Below, piece by piece: positions 1 to 8,301 of a DNA stretch of 64,000 nucleotides (positions within the stretch are counted from its first letter, which is position 1; each line of letters opens with the position of its first letter). The stretch is from Yimella sp. cx-51. Its GTDB lineage: Bacteria > Actinomycetota > Actinomycetes > Actinomycetales > Dermatophilaceae. The notes beneath the pieces are model-generated. The model made no database searches. It saw nothing but the letters and a program-made list of their open reading frames with translations, and had not been told where the DNA came from. Location: assembly GCF_017654605.1 (NCBI RefSeq), contig NZ_CP072113.1, positions 2,666,001 to 2,730,000 of the forward strand, read 5' to 3'. The position numbers and the translations under genes are program-made.

Positions 1-1
1 T

Positions 2-265
2 CGCCAGTCGATCGACAACATCGATGCGGCGCTGATCCACCTGTTGGCCGAGCGATTCAAGATCACCCAGGCGGTCGGCAAGTACAAAGCCGAACACGAC
101 CTGCCGCCCGCCGACCCGGCGCGCGAAGAGCGTCAGCTGACCCGGCTGCGGGCCTTGGCATCCGATTCGCAACTCGATCCGGAGTTCGGGGAGAAGTTTT
201 TGAGGTTCGTGATTGACGAAGTAATCCACCACCACGAGCGCGAACGCTCCGCCGAACGCGACTGA
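2..265 (+). CDS. Chorismate mutase (AroQ class), 3' part
   Basis: The gene is cut by the left window edge; 87 C-terminal residues are visible. Chorismate mutase converts chorismate to prephenate for phenylalanine and tyrosine synthesis. The visible part has the helical AroQ pattern: IDNIDAALIHLLAERF followed by a K-x-x-A segment, a PPADPAREERQ turn and a C-terminal helix ending in FLRFVIDEVIHHH. This matches the stand-alone, about 90-residue actinobacterial chorismate mutases, so probably only a few residues are missing. The last ten residues, HERERSAERD, lie inside the first copy of a tandem repeat that follows the gene. Family assignment rests on overall pattern rather than on a visible complete active site. 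Confidence 0.75.
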   Translation, partial: RQSIDNIDAALIHLLAERFKITQAVGKYKAEHDLPPADPAREERQLTRLRALASDSQLDPEFGEKFLRFVIDEVIHHHERERSAERD

Positions 266-720
266 TCACCTCAACAACCCACCGACGATCGCGAACACAA
301 CCGACCCATCAAGTCGGGCACCGCGGAGCGAGAGCGCGACCAATCACACGAGCGCGAACGCTCCGCCGAACGCGACTGAACCACCCGCCGACCCAACGAC
401 CGCTACCAACGTAGCCGTCGACCAAGTGGGGCACGGCGGAGCGAGAGCGCGACCAATCACACGAGCGCGAACGCTCCGCCGAACGCGACTGAACCACCCG
501 CCGACCCAACGACCGCTACCAACGTAGCCGTCGACCAAGTGGGGCACGGCGGAGCGAGAGCGCGACCAATCACACGAGCGCGAACGCTCCGCCGAACGCG
601 ACTGAACCACCCGCCGACCCAACGACCGCTACCAACGTAGCCGTCGACCAAGTGGGGCACGGCGGAGCGAGAGCGCGACCAATCACACGAGCGCGAACGC
701 TCCGCCGAACGCGACTGAGC
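233..720. repeat. 113-bp tandem repeat with internal hairpins, about 4.3 copies
   Basis: A unit starting CACGAGCGCGAACGCTCC recurs at 233, 347, 460, 573 and 686. The spacing is 114 bp and then exactly 113 bp three times. Copies 2 to 5 are essentially identical; the spacer after copy 1 has diverged. Each unit holds the last ten codons and stop of the chorismate mutase gene, so the gene end has been copied downstream. Each unit also holds the inverted arms GGCGGAGCG and CGCTCCGCC about 30 bp apart, which can fold into a hairpin. No gene is credible inside; the ORFs seen here are repeat artefacts. The stretch may act as a serial terminator between this gene and the convergent lysS. Confidence 0.93.
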
Positions 721-723
721 AAC

Positions 724-2496
724 TCAGCCGGCGGGGGTGAGCAGTTCCCGCACCTTCTCCGGACCGACGGCCAGGAGCAGCGTGGGCAGACGCGGACCGG
801 TGTCCTTACCGATGAGCAGGTTGTAGACCTGCTTGAAGAACTCGCGCTGAGCAGCGCCGAGTGACGCAGCCAGCTCAGGTTCGGCCTTCCGGTCGGGACG
901 GAAGTCGGCGCTCTTGCCCTGCATCACCTTCGGCACGCCGTAGATCTGGTGGGTCAGACCGTCCAAGGTCCAGACGTCCTCGATCTTGGCGAGGTCAGCA
1001 CCGTTGCCGTCCACCAGCATTCGCAACGCGTCCTGGTCAGCAGCTGCCAAGCCGGCGGCGTCCGGAATCTCGCGGACGATGGTCTTGTCCTCGTCCGCCA
1101 TGCGCGTCGCCACCCAGTGTTCGACGCAGGTGAGCCGCGGACGCAGCGTATCAAGCGACGCGGGCGGGTTGTCGGGGTCGAGCTGGCCGACGATCCGCAG
1201 GGTCTGGTCTTCGTCGCCGGTGGTGATGTCAACGATGGATGCCAGGGTGCGATAGGCCACCGGGTATGGGGTGGACGGCAGTTCGCCAGCGGCGGTGCTC
1301 GACGCACGGGTGTAGGAGGCGATGTCGCCTGCCTGGCCCTTGCCGTCGGCGACCTTGCGGCTCAACGCATCCCACTCGTCGTACATGCGCTGGATCTCGG
1401 CGTCGAAGGCGACGTCGAAGGCCTGGTTGGGCTTGCGGCGGGCGTAGAGCCAACGCAGCAACGCCGGCTCCATGATCTGCAGGGCGTCTTCGGCCACCGG
1501 CACGCCACCCTTGGATGAGCTCATCTTGGCCATGCCCTTGATGCCGACGAAGGCGTACATCGGCCCGATCGGACGCTCCCACCCGAACAGCGGGGCGAGC
1601 TCCTTACCGACGACGTAGGACGAGCCGGGCGACTGGTGATCGACGCCGGAGGGCTCGAAGAGCACCTTTTCGTAGGCCCAACGCATCGGCCAGTCGACCT
1701 TCCACACCAGCTTGCCGTGGTTGAAGGTGCGCAACTCAACGGTCTCGGTGTGACCGCAGGCACCGCAGTCGTACGAAAGCTGCGTCGTCTCCGGGTCGTA
1801 GGCAGTGACGGTCGTGAAGTCCTTGTTGCACACCGTGCAGAAGGGCTTGTACGGGTAGTACTCCTTCCCCGCCGAACCGTCGTCCTCGGAGGCTGCGCCC
1901 GAACCCTCGGCCGCCTCGGCTGCAGCGGCGGCTTGGTCTTCGTCGAGCTTCTGCTGACCCTTGGGCTGCTGCTGATCTGCGGCGGGCAGGGTGCGGTACT
2001 GGTCGAGCACCTTGTCGATCTGGTCGCGGTGCTCCATCGCGAACAGGATCTGGTCGACGTACGCGCCGGCGGTGTACTGATCCGTCTGGCTGATGCTGCG
2101 GTAGGTGACCCCGAGTTGAGCCAACGAGCGCTCGCATTGCTCGCGGAAGTGCGCGGCCCACGACTCGGAGGTGGATCCGGGCGGAGCAGGGACGGCAGTC
2201 AGCGGCTTGCCGATGTGCTCAGCCCACGAGCTGTCTACTCCCGCAATGCCGTTGGGCACCTTGCGGAAACGGTCGTAGTCGTCCCAACTGATGAGGTGTT
2301 CGCATTCGATGCCGCGGCGGCGCACCTCGTCGGCAACGAGGTGCGGGGTCATGACTTCGCGCAGGTTGCCCAGATGGATGGGCCCGGAGGGCGAGATTCC
2401 GGAGGCGCAGACCACCTTGGTGTCGCGCTTTCGCGCGTCCTCGATCACTTCGTCGGCGAGTCGGGACACCCAGTCGTCAAGCTGCTGCTCAGTCAC
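724..2496 (-). CDS. lysS: Lysyl-tRNA synthetase, class I
   Basis: Charges tRNA-Lys with lysine in the cytoplasm. This is the archaeal-type class I enzyme, not the usual bacterial class II form. Visible signatures are the HIGH-like HLGN at residues 41-44 (after PSGPI) and KMSSS near residue 324, which bind ATP. A zinc-ribbon-like pair, CTVC at 220-223 and CGAC at 244-247, interrupts the catalytic fold. Just before it, residues 171-211 form a low-complexity insert rich in Gln, Ala and acidic residues. Length is 590 residues from the GTG at 2496. I prefer that start because TAAACT lies 8 bp upstream, as in a leaderless transcript; a TTG at 2523 is in frame but sits directly against its GGAGG. 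Confidence 0.92.
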   Translation of the reverse strand: MTEQQLDDWVSRLADEVIEDARKRDTKVVCASGISPSGPIHLGNLREVMTPHLVADEVRRRGIECEHLISWDDYDRFRKVPNGIAGVDSSWAEHIGKPLTAVPAPPGSTSESWAAHFREQCERSLAQLGVTYRSISQTDQYTAGAYVDQILFAMEHRDQIDKVLDQYRTLPAADQQQPKGQQKLDEDQAAAAAEAAEGSGAASEDDGSAGKEYYPYKPFCTVCNKDFTTVTAYDPETTQLSYDCGACGHTETVELRTFNHGKLVWKVDWPMRWAYEKVLFEPSGVDHQSPGSSYVVGKELAPLFGWERPIGPMYAFVGIKGMAKMSSSKGGVPVAEDALQIMEPALLRWLYARRKPNQAFDVAFDAEIQRMYDEWDALSRKVADGKGQAGDIASYTRASSTAAGELPSTPYPVAYRTLASIVDITTGDEDQTLRIVGQLDPDNPPASLDTLRPRLTCVEHWVATRMADEDKTIVREIPDAAGLAAADQDALRMLVDGNGADLAKIEDVWTLDGLTHQIYGVPKVMQGKSADFRPDRKAEPELAASLGAAQREFFKQVYNLLIGKDTGPRLPTLLLAVGPEKVRELLTPAG

Positions 2497-2504
2497 GAGA
2501 AGCA

Positions 2505-2510
2505 AGTTTA
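2505..2510 (-). promoter_or_regulatory. Candidate -10 box of leaderless lysS
   Basis: TAAACT on the minus strand, with 8 bp to the GTG start and no Shine-Dalgarno at the right distance. The -35 region is not clear. Confidence 0.5.
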
Positions 2511-2606
2511 TGGGCGGACGCAAATCCTCCGCCGGTGACTACTTCCTGTCGGTGTCTTGCGTCACCGATTCGTCCAGGCATCCGACCCAGCTGTCGACAC
2601 GACAGA

Positions 2607-2837
2607 TCAGCTGATGCCGATGGCCCACGACAGGAAGAACAGACCCATCAAGAGCGTGGGGACGGCGAAGACCGCCAGACAACTCGCTTGCGCGCGACGG
2701 CCTTCGGTGGGGTGTTCGTGGCGCCGCCGCCAGGCCGCGAGCAGCGCCCAGCCCGCAGCCCCGAGCGTGGTGAGGCTCAGCGTCCATATCAGGACGACGA
2801 ACCACCCAGGAGTGTTGCGGGCGGTCTCGGCCAACAC
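2607..2837 (-). CDS. Small membrane protein, two TM segments
   Basis: 76 residues. Two hydrophobic segments are clear: about residues 12-34 (WFVVLIWTLSL to LLAAW) and 53-74 (LAVFAVPTLLMGLFFLSW). They are joined by a basic loop, WRRRHEHPTEGRRAQ, that probably faces the cytoplasm. It starts 1 bp after the stop codon of purA on the same strand, so it is almost certainly cotranscribed with purA. I do not recognise a family; a role in purine metabolism is not implied by sequence. Confidence 0.7.
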   Translation of the reverse strand: MLAETARNTPGWFVVLIWTLSLTTLGAAGWALLAAWRRRHEHPTEGRRAQASCLAVFAVPTLLMGLFFLSWAIGIS

Positions 2838-2838
2838 C

Positions 2839-4143
2839 TCAGTCGCTCAGCAGGTCGTGCCGGACGATGACCTCGTCACGGCCCGGGCCGACGCCGATCA
2901 CCGAGATGCGGGCGCCGACCTGCTGCTCGACGAATTCCACGTAATCGCGGCAGTTCTGCGGCAGTTCTTCCCAGGTGCGGCAGCCGGAGATGTCCTCGAA
3001 CCACCCGGGCAGCTCTTGGTAGATGGGCTGCGCGTGGTGGAAGTCGGACTGGCTCATGGGCATCTCGTCGAAGCGCTCGCCGTCGACGTCGTAGGCGACA
3101 CACACCGGCACGGTCTCCAGGCCGGTGAGCACGTCGAGCTTGGTGAGCACGAAGTCGGTCACGCCGTTGATGCGGGTGGCGTAGCGGCCGATGACGGTGT
3201 CGACCCAGCCGCAGCGGCGCGGACGTCCGGTGGTGGTGCCGAACTCCGCACCCTGCTTGCGCAGGAACTCACCCTTGTCGTCCAGCAGTTCGGTCGGGAA
3301 CGGGCCCTCACCGACGCGGGTCGTGTAGGCCTTGAGGATCGCGATGACGCGGTCGATCCGGGTGGGCGGGATGCCGGCGCCGGTGCATGCGCCCGCGGAG
3401 ATGGCATTGGAGGAAGTGACATAGGGGTAGGTGCCGTGGTCGACGTCCAGCAGAGTCGCCTGACCCGCTTCACAGAGCACGACGTCGCCGCGGTCGAGGG
3501 CCTTGCACAGTTCCAGCGATGAGTCGACCACCATCGGACGCAGACGGTCGCGGTACTGCACGAGGTCGTCCATCACTTCGTCGACGCTGATCGCGCGGCG
3601 GTTGTAACGCTTGACGAGCATCTCGTTCTTGACCTCGAGCGCCGCTTCGACCTTCTGCCGCAGGATCGAGTCGTCGAAGAGGTCTTGGACGCGGATACCG
3701 ATGCGGTTCATCTTGTCGGCGTAGGTCGGGCCGATGCCGCGACCGGTGGTGCCGATCTTGCGCGAACCAAGGAACCGCTCGGTGACCTTGTCGAGCACCT
3801 TGTTGTAGCTGGGGATCACGTGAGCGTTGCCGCTGATCTGCAGCCGGGAGGTGTCGATGCCCCGCTCGTTCAGGCCGTCGATCTCCTGGAAGAGCACCCC
3901 GAGGTCGACGACGACGCCGTTGGCGATCACCGGGGTGACGCCCTCGGTGAGGATGCCGCTGGGCAGAAGGTGGAGCGCGTACTTCTCGCGGCTTCCGTCG
4001 GGCTGCTCGATGACGACGGTGTGCCCGGCGTTGTTACCGCCGTTGAACTTCACCACGTAGTCGATGCGGCTGCCCAAGAGGTCGGTTGCTTTGCCCTTGC
4101 CTTCATCGCCCCACTGGGCCCCGACGAGCACGATCGCTGGCAT
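2839..4143 (-). CDS. purA: Adenylosuccinate synthetase
   Basis: Joins IMP and aspartate using GTP, the first step from IMP to AMP. The 434-residue length is normal. The N-terminal GDEGKGK phosphate loop (residues 12-18), [17 protein letters not shown] and RPRRCGW motifs are all present. The start is ATG at 4143 because homologues begin [15 protein letters not shown] and an AGGAG lies about 11 bp upstream; the longer open frame to 4353 has no homologous sequence. A small membrane protein gene follows directly downstream. Confidence 0.97.
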   Translation of the reverse strand: MPAIVLVGAQWGDEGKGKATDLLGSRIDYVVKFNGGNNAGHTVVIEQPDGSREKYALHLLPSGILTEGVTPVIANGVVVDLGVLFQEIDGLNERGIDTSRLQISGNAHVIPSYNKVLDKVTERFLGSRKIGTTGRGIGPTYADKMNRIGIRVQDLFDDSILRQKVEAALEVKNEMLVKRYNRRAISVDEVMDDLVQYRDRLRPMVVDSSLELCKALDRGDVVLCEAGQATLLDVDHGTYPYVTSSNAISAGACTGAGIPPTRIDRVIAILKAYTTRVGEGPFPTELLDDKGEFLRKQGAEFGTTTGRPRRCGWVDTVIGRYATRINGVTDFVLTKLDVLTGLETVPVCVAYDVDGERFDEMPMSQSDFHHAQPIYQELPGWFEDISGCRTWEELPQNCRDYVEFVEQQVGARISVIGVGPGRDEVIVRHDLLSD

Positions 4144-4225
4144 GACTGGTCTGACTCCTGATGTCGCGGACGAGGCCGACCAGAGCGACCGACCCGCAAG
4201 CATCAACGATACCGGCGAGCGTTCG

Positions 4226-5251
4226 TCACTCGACCACGACGGCGAACGGAACGTTCGAACCCTCCGCGAACACCCGCTTGCCGCTGGCGTCCCGCGGCTC
4301 GTACTCAGCGCTGCACTCCCCTGGATGATCGGGCGCAGTGAAAGTGAGGGCAAGGGTGTACGTGCCGCCGGGCTTCACGGTGCCGAGTATCGGCGCGACC
4401 CGGTCGCCGTCCTGTAGGCAATTACCCGTCGAGCGCACGAGGTGCAACTTCCACCCGGCCATGACGTGACTGCCGGTGTTCTTGAGGGCGAACTCCATCC
4501 GCACGTTGCTCCTCGCAGCCACCGTGCTGCACAGTCGCCGAGGCTCAGCGTCCTGGTACTTCAACCCGTGCCCGGCAGCTGAGCTGAATTCGCGGACGGA
4601 CGGCTCACCCTCCTTCGCACAGTGCACCGAGCCCACCGTGCGCTCCTGCGAACGCGAAACCTGGGCAGGTGCACCGCCCTTCGCGACACCCTCCACCTCG
4701 GCCGCCATCGGAGCCTCCGAATTCTGCGGGGCGGTTGGCGTCGCCGCCGAAGTGTTCGGACGGGTCCACAACGCGAGCGCATATCCCGTGGCGAGCAGCA
4801 GGACGGCAGCAAGCACCGCGGAGAGCACAGCCTTCGTCGAGCCGGGACGCTGGGCGACATGACGCATGCGGACGCCGACCGGCATCGGTTCGGTGCTGCG
4901 CTGCGCAGAGTCCAGCTGCTCGTTGGATGTAGTCGGATCCGGCTCGGCACGCTTCACCGGCACCGCAGCGACACGGCGGTTGATCAATCGGTCGGCCCGC
5001 TGCCATTCGTCACGCCAGGAAACGGGGTCAGCGGAGCATGCGATGAGGAACTGCTCGGTGGTCTCCCAGGTCGGCAGGCGCTTGCCTCGAGTGGCTTCGT
5101 GCAGCGTTGCGTGGGAAATACAGCCTGACGCCTGGGCCATCTGACGGAACGAAGGCTGCCCGGCTGCCTGACGGATGTCGGACAGCGTCTGTGCGAAGGC
5201 CTCGACCACGGACCGCCGATCTGGCTGTGGCTGGGGGCGGGTGTTCGTCAC
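4226..5251 (-). CDS. HTH-TM-extracellular domain protein, probable membrane-anchored regulator
   Basis: 341 residues from a GTG at 5251 with GAGGAAAG 9 bp upstream. Residues about 10-75 look like the N-terminal DNA-binding region common in actinobacterial XRE/pleiotropic regulators ([27 protein letters not shown], then [15 protein letters not shown]). A linker leads to one TM helix near residue 155 ([22 protein letters not shown]). The rest, after a Pro/Ala/Ser stretch, is a probable extracellular beta domain with paired cysteines and the pattern [14 protein letters not shown] ... [13 protein letters not shown], similar to Ig-like domains of the NBR1 type. The gene is divergent from the SH3b pair at 5495, so it may sense the envelope and control them. 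Ligand and targets are unknown. Confidence 0.6.
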   Translation of the reverse strand: MTNTRPQPQPDRRSVVEAFAQTLSDIRQAAGQPSFRQMAQASGCISHATLHEATRGKRLPTWETTEQFLIACSADPVSWRDEWQRADRLINRRVAAVPVKRAEPDPTTSNEQLDSAQRSTEPMPVGVRMRHVAQRPGSTKAVLSAVLAAVLLLATGYALALWTRPNTSAATPTAPQNSEAPMAAEVEGVAKGGAPAQVSRSQERTVGSVHCAKEGEPSVREFSSAAGHGLKYQDAEPRRLCSTVAARSNVRMEFALKNTGSHVMAGWKLHLVRSTGNCLQDGDRVAPILGTVKPGGTYTLALTFTAPDHPGECSAEYEPRDASGKRVFAEGSNVPFAVVVE

Positions 5252-5339
5252 TGTTCTGTCACTTTCCTCACGTCTGCTCGCATCTGGCAACGGTCGTATG
5301 ACGTCAGGAGCCCGTATTCCGCTCCCTCTGACGTGGTGT

Positions 5340-5360
5340 CTGACAGTGCCTGACAGCGGT
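5340..5360. promoter_or_regulatory. Direct repeat CTGACAGTGC / CTGACAGCGG, possible operator
   Basis: Two 7-bp CTGACAG copies start 10 bp apart, one helical turn. They lie between the divergent HTH-TM gene and the SH3b pair. A further TGACGTCA palindrome lies about 45 bp to the left. Operator function is inferred from position only. Confidence 0.3.
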
Positions 5361-5494
5361 CGTAGCTGGTGTTCGTGGCTGACGACCTGAGCCTTCAGGA
5401 GCCGAAGCCAGCGGGTCGCCCACCTGGTCGTGGTCGACCCGACACAGACCCGATGCGCACCGGATGCGTCGGTCATCACTCAAGGAGAAGCACG

Positions 5495-6280
5495 ATGAAG
5501 AAGCAGACTCGCAACATCGCACTGTCGGTCTCGGCACTCGCCGTCGTCGCAGGAGGAGCCGTCGGCGTCGGCGCCAGCCAGAGTGACGCCGCACCCGGCA
5601 AGGTCAACACCGCCTCCTCACCACTGACCGTCCGCTCCGGCCCTGGCACCCACTACTCCTCCGTCGGCAAGCTCGCCAAGGGCACCAAGGTCGACATCAA
5701 GTGCCAGACCCGCGGCCCGGCCGTCAAGGGCACCTACGGCACCTCCACCTGGTGGAACAAGATCGACAACGGCCGCTGGGTCTCCGACGCCTACATCTAC
5801 ACCGGCTCCGACGGACGCGTGGCTCCGCTGTGTGACAAGCCGAAGCCGCCGAGCAACGGGATGCCCGATGCACCGCGCACCAACCCGCACCCCGGCCAGA
5901 TGACTCGCGCACCGAAGCTGACCGCTCGCGCCAAGTTCGTCCGCGCCGAGATGCAGAAGGCCTTCCCCGGCATCCGCTGCGACGCCAGCGCCTACCGCCC
6001 GGGCCAGGTGAGCGACCACAACAGCGGTAACGCTCTCGACTGCTTCCCCGGCAAGTTCGGTGTCTACGCCTCCGGTGCAGACCTGCGCGAGGGCAACACC
6101 GCTGCTGCCTGGCTGAAGAAGTACGCCGGCAAGCTCGATGTCCAGTACGTCATCTGGCAGAACAAGATCTGGAACATCGACCGGGCCAGCGAGGGATGGC
6201 GCTACCAGGGCAAGTCGGGCGCCACCTACGGCCACTACGACCACCTCCACATCTCCGTCAAGGCTCCGCAGCAGCACTGA
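5495..6280 (+). CDS. Secreted SH3b-domain protein with ARB_07466-like C-terminal domain
   Basis: 261 residues. A signal peptide covers residues 1 to about 33 (MKKQTRNIALSVSALAVVAGG, with cleavage probably near SDA-AP). A bacterial SH3 domain follows at 36-113 (LTVRSGPGTHYSSVGKLAKGT) and probably binds the wall. The C-terminal part, about 135-261, has SDHNSGNALDCFP and YGHYDHLHISV motifs, the pattern of the ARB_07466/peptidase-like domain, whose D-H-D-H layout resembles metal sites of LAS-type peptidases. Activity is not proven by sequence. The start is ATG at 5495, after AAGGAGAAG. The first 113 residues are identical to those of the next gene. Confidence 0.8.
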   Translation: MKKQTRNIALSVSALAVVAGGAVGVGASQSDAAPGKVNTASSPLTVRSGPGTHYSSVGKLAKGTKVDIKCQTRGPAVKGTYGTSTWWNKIDNGRWVSDAYIYTGSDGRVAPLCDKPKPPSNGMPDAPRTNPHPGQMTRAPKLTARAKFVRAEMQKAFPGIRCDASAYRPGQVSDHNSGNALDCFPGKFGVYASGADLREGNTAAAWLKKYAGKLDVQYVIWQNKIWNIDRASEGWRYQGKSGATYGHYDHLHISVKAPQQH

Positions 6281-6653
6281 GCGGCGATCCACCGATTCGA
6301 AAGGCAGGAACAGTCATGAAGAAGCAGACTCGCAACATCGCACTGTCGGTCTCGGCACTCGCCGTCGTCGCCGGAGGAGCCGTCGGCGTCGGCGCCAGCC
6401 AAAGTGACGCCGCACCCGGCAAGGTCAACACCGCCTCCTCACCACTGACCGTCCGCTCCGGCCCCGGCACCCACTACTCCTCCGTCGGCAAGCTCGCCAA
6501 GGGCACCAAGGTCGACATCAAGTGCCAGACCCGCGGCCCGGCCGTCAAGGGCACCTACGGCACCTCCACCTGGTGGAACAAGATCGACAACGGCCGCTGG
6601 GTCTCCGACGCCTACATCTACACCGGCTCCGACGGACGCGTCGCACCACTGTG
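5495..6653 (+). repeat. Duplicated 338-bp 5' module (5495-5832 and 6316-6653)
   Basis: The first 338 bp of two adjacent genes are nearly identical: only a handful of silent changes are visible and the first 113 amino acids are the same. The downstream domains and the intergenic DNA are unrelated. The copies lie 821 bp apart in direct orientation. Confidence 0.95.
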
Positions 6654-7137
6654 CGGTGACGGCAAACCGTCCAATCCGGGCAACGCCACGCCGGTGAAGG
6701 GCGCCTTCCAGATGCCCTTCCCGTGTGGCCAGGTCTGGAGCAGTTGGACCCGCAGCAACCACAGCCCGCGCTACGCCACCGATCTGAACCGTCCTGGGGA
6801 TCTGGGCGACAAAGTGATCACGTCCAAGCCGGGCAAGGTCATCACCTCGCACTACTCCACAACGTCTGGATACGGGCACTACGTCGTGGTCGACCACGGT
6901 GGCGGCTGGACCACGCTGTACGCCCACCTGCAGACACGATCGGTCAAGGTCGGGGACCGCGTCGGTTGGGGATCCAAGATCGGCACGGTCGGAGGCACGA
7001 GCGTCCGGGGTGCACTGAGTCCGCACCTGCACTTCGAGCAGAAGCTGAACGGCAAGAACCAGCGCATCCGGTTCAACGGCAAGCTCGTGCCGCAGGACGA
7101 GGTGCAACACAACATGAAGAGCCGCAACAGCTGCTGA
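6316..7137 (+). CDS. Secreted SH3b and M23 peptidase, probable cell-wall endopeptidase
   Basis: 273 residues. Signal peptide and SH3b domain are identical to those of the preceding protein. Residues about 130-260 form an M23 (LytM/beta-lytic type) zinc peptidase: candidate ligands are His149 and Asp156 (HSPRYATDLN), His204 (LYAHL) and His239 in the HLHFE motif. The longer H-to-D spacing fits the beta-lytic M23A pattern rather than HxxxD. The expected role is cleavage of peptidoglycan cross-links outside the membrane. The start at 6316 follows GGCAGGAA. It lies 35 bp after the first paralogue, probably in the same transcript. Confidence 0.88.
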   Translation: MKKQTRNIALSVSALAVVAGGAVGVGASQSDAAPGKVNTASSPLTVRSGPGTHYSSVGKLAKGTKVDIKCQTRGPAVKGTYGTSTWWNKIDNGRWVSDAYIYTGSDGRVAPLCGDGKPSNPGNATPVKGAFQMPFPCGQVWSSWTRSNHSPRYATDLNRPGDLGDKVITSKPGKVITSHYSTTSGYGHYVVVDHGGGWTTLYAHLQTRSVKVGDRVGWGSKIGTVGGTSVRGALSPHLHFEQKLNGKNQRIRFNGKLVPQDEVQHNMKSRNSC

Positions 7138-7207
7138 CGCGGCGATCGATCAACCAGTGAAGGAAGTGATCACTCCCACCCGCATGTGAACCCTGTGTGA
7201 ACCGTGA

Positions 7208-7242
7208 TTCGCCCCGGACGCCGACCAGGCGCCCGGGGCGAA
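7208..7242. terminator. Hairpin terminator between convergent genes
   Basis: Arms TTCGCCCCGG (7208-7217) and CCGGGGCGAA (7233-7242) pair perfectly across a 15-base loop. It lies between the M23 gene and the convergent regulator. No long T run follows. Confidence 0.7.
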
Positions 7243-7258
7243 CCGCGTCTGCGGGCGT

Positions 7259-8260
7259 TCAGCGCTCGTGGAGTTCGCGGTCGGGGCCGTCCGACAGTTT
7301 GAGCGCCAACTGGAAACGGGTCTCGACGCCGTAGCCCTCCATGAGAGCAGCGATCCGCCGGCGGACCGTTCGCAGTGACACCCCGAGCACGCGGGCGATG
7401 GCTTCATCCTTCAGGCCCTGCCGCATCAACCCGAGCAGGTCGTCGGTGTCCGAGCCCTCCGGAGCAGGAGCAGCGGTCGACCACAGCCGGTCGAAGAGTT
7501 CGATGAACGCAGCGACCACCATCGGATCACGCAGCACCACCCAGTCACCGTCGTCCCGCCCCCATTGCGTGGTGGCGAGAGCGGCGTCCTGCCCGAAACA
7601 CACGAAGTCGGACGGCACGCTCTGGACGACGCGCTGCACCTCGCCCAGGTCGCGCCACTCCTGCAGCACCTCGATCGCGGCGTCGACACCGGCTGCGACG
7701 TACAGACTCCGCACCTCGCGGCCAGCCTCGAGTTGTGCTGTGGTGGTTGGGAATTCGCGGGGAGCTGTGCTGAGTGCCGAGGTGCGAGCCCGCCGGATCA
7801 GCCCCATGCTCGAGGCAGCCAGTTGCTCGTGCATCGAGGTGAGCACCGTCGGGTCGACGCGCTCGCGCGGCGGTGGCGTGCTCGACGAGAGTTCTTGTCC
7901 GACGCGGTAATCGGTGGCGAACTGGTCGATCGAGTCGCGCAGTCGCGCGAGATCCTGGCGGCGGGTGGCCACGCGGGCCTCCTCAATGCTCACCACTCGT
8001 TCCAGCGCTGCTCGCGGATGATCGGCCGTCACCCGACCGTCGTCCGACACCCGCACCAACCGGTGTGCACGCAGTTGGCGGATGGCTGCCTCACCTTCGG
8101 TGTCGGCCAGGGCGAGTTCGGCGATGTAGGTGCCGATGGCCTGACCGGGCGAACGCAGCACGTGGCGATAGAGCAGTTCACCCGGCGATTCGACGCCGAG
8201 CACGGCCAGTCGTCCGTCCATGGGTTCGATCCAATCACGTGGGTGCGCGGTGATAGACAT
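7259..8260 (-). CDS. LuxR-type HTH regulator with TrmB-like N-terminus
   Basis: 333 residues from ATG at 8260 (a GTG at 8272 is also possible; neither has a strong ribosome site). The C-terminus carries a LuxR-type helix-turn-helix (LLGLMRQGLKDEAIARVLGVSLRTVRRRIAALM). The N-terminus has a winged-helix-like stretch (LYRHVLRSPGQAIGTYIAELA...EGEAAIRQLRAHRLVRV), as in actinobacterial regulators related to TrmB. The middle part, which includes WVVLRDPMVVAAF, resembles the phospholipase-D-like region of that group. It is divergent from the phosphatase operon at 8302, 41 bp away, which it may control. Effector unknown. Confidence 0.75.
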   Translation of the reverse strand: MSITAHPRDWIEPMDGRLAVLGVESPGELLYRHVLRSPGQAIGTYIAELALADTEGEAAIRQLRAHRLVRVSDDGRVTADHPRAALERVVSIEEARVATRRQDLARLRDSIDQFATDYRVGQELSSSTPPPRERVDPTVLTSMHEQLAASSMGLIRRARTSALSTAPREFPTTTAQLEAGREVRSLYVAAGVDAAIEVLQEWRDLGEVQRVVQSVPSDFVCFGQDAALATTQWGRDDGDWVVLRDPMVVAAFIELFDRLWSTAAPAPEGSDTDDLLGLMRQGLKDEAIARVLGVSLRTVRRRIAALMEGYGVETRFQLALKLSDGPDRELHER

Positions 8261-8301
8261 GACGGCAGCCACGTCGCCACCGCTCAGGAGGTCTGCCGCC
8301 C

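Noticed and set aside
233-720. Possible CRISPR array from regular repeats
   Set aside because: The whole 113-bp unit repeats, including the would-be spacers, and the repeat encodes a gene end; no unique spacers and no cas genes.
1636-2538. 300-codon open frame antisense to lysS
   Set aside because: Mirrors the high-GC codon pattern of lysS, has no recognisable domain and no ribosome site.
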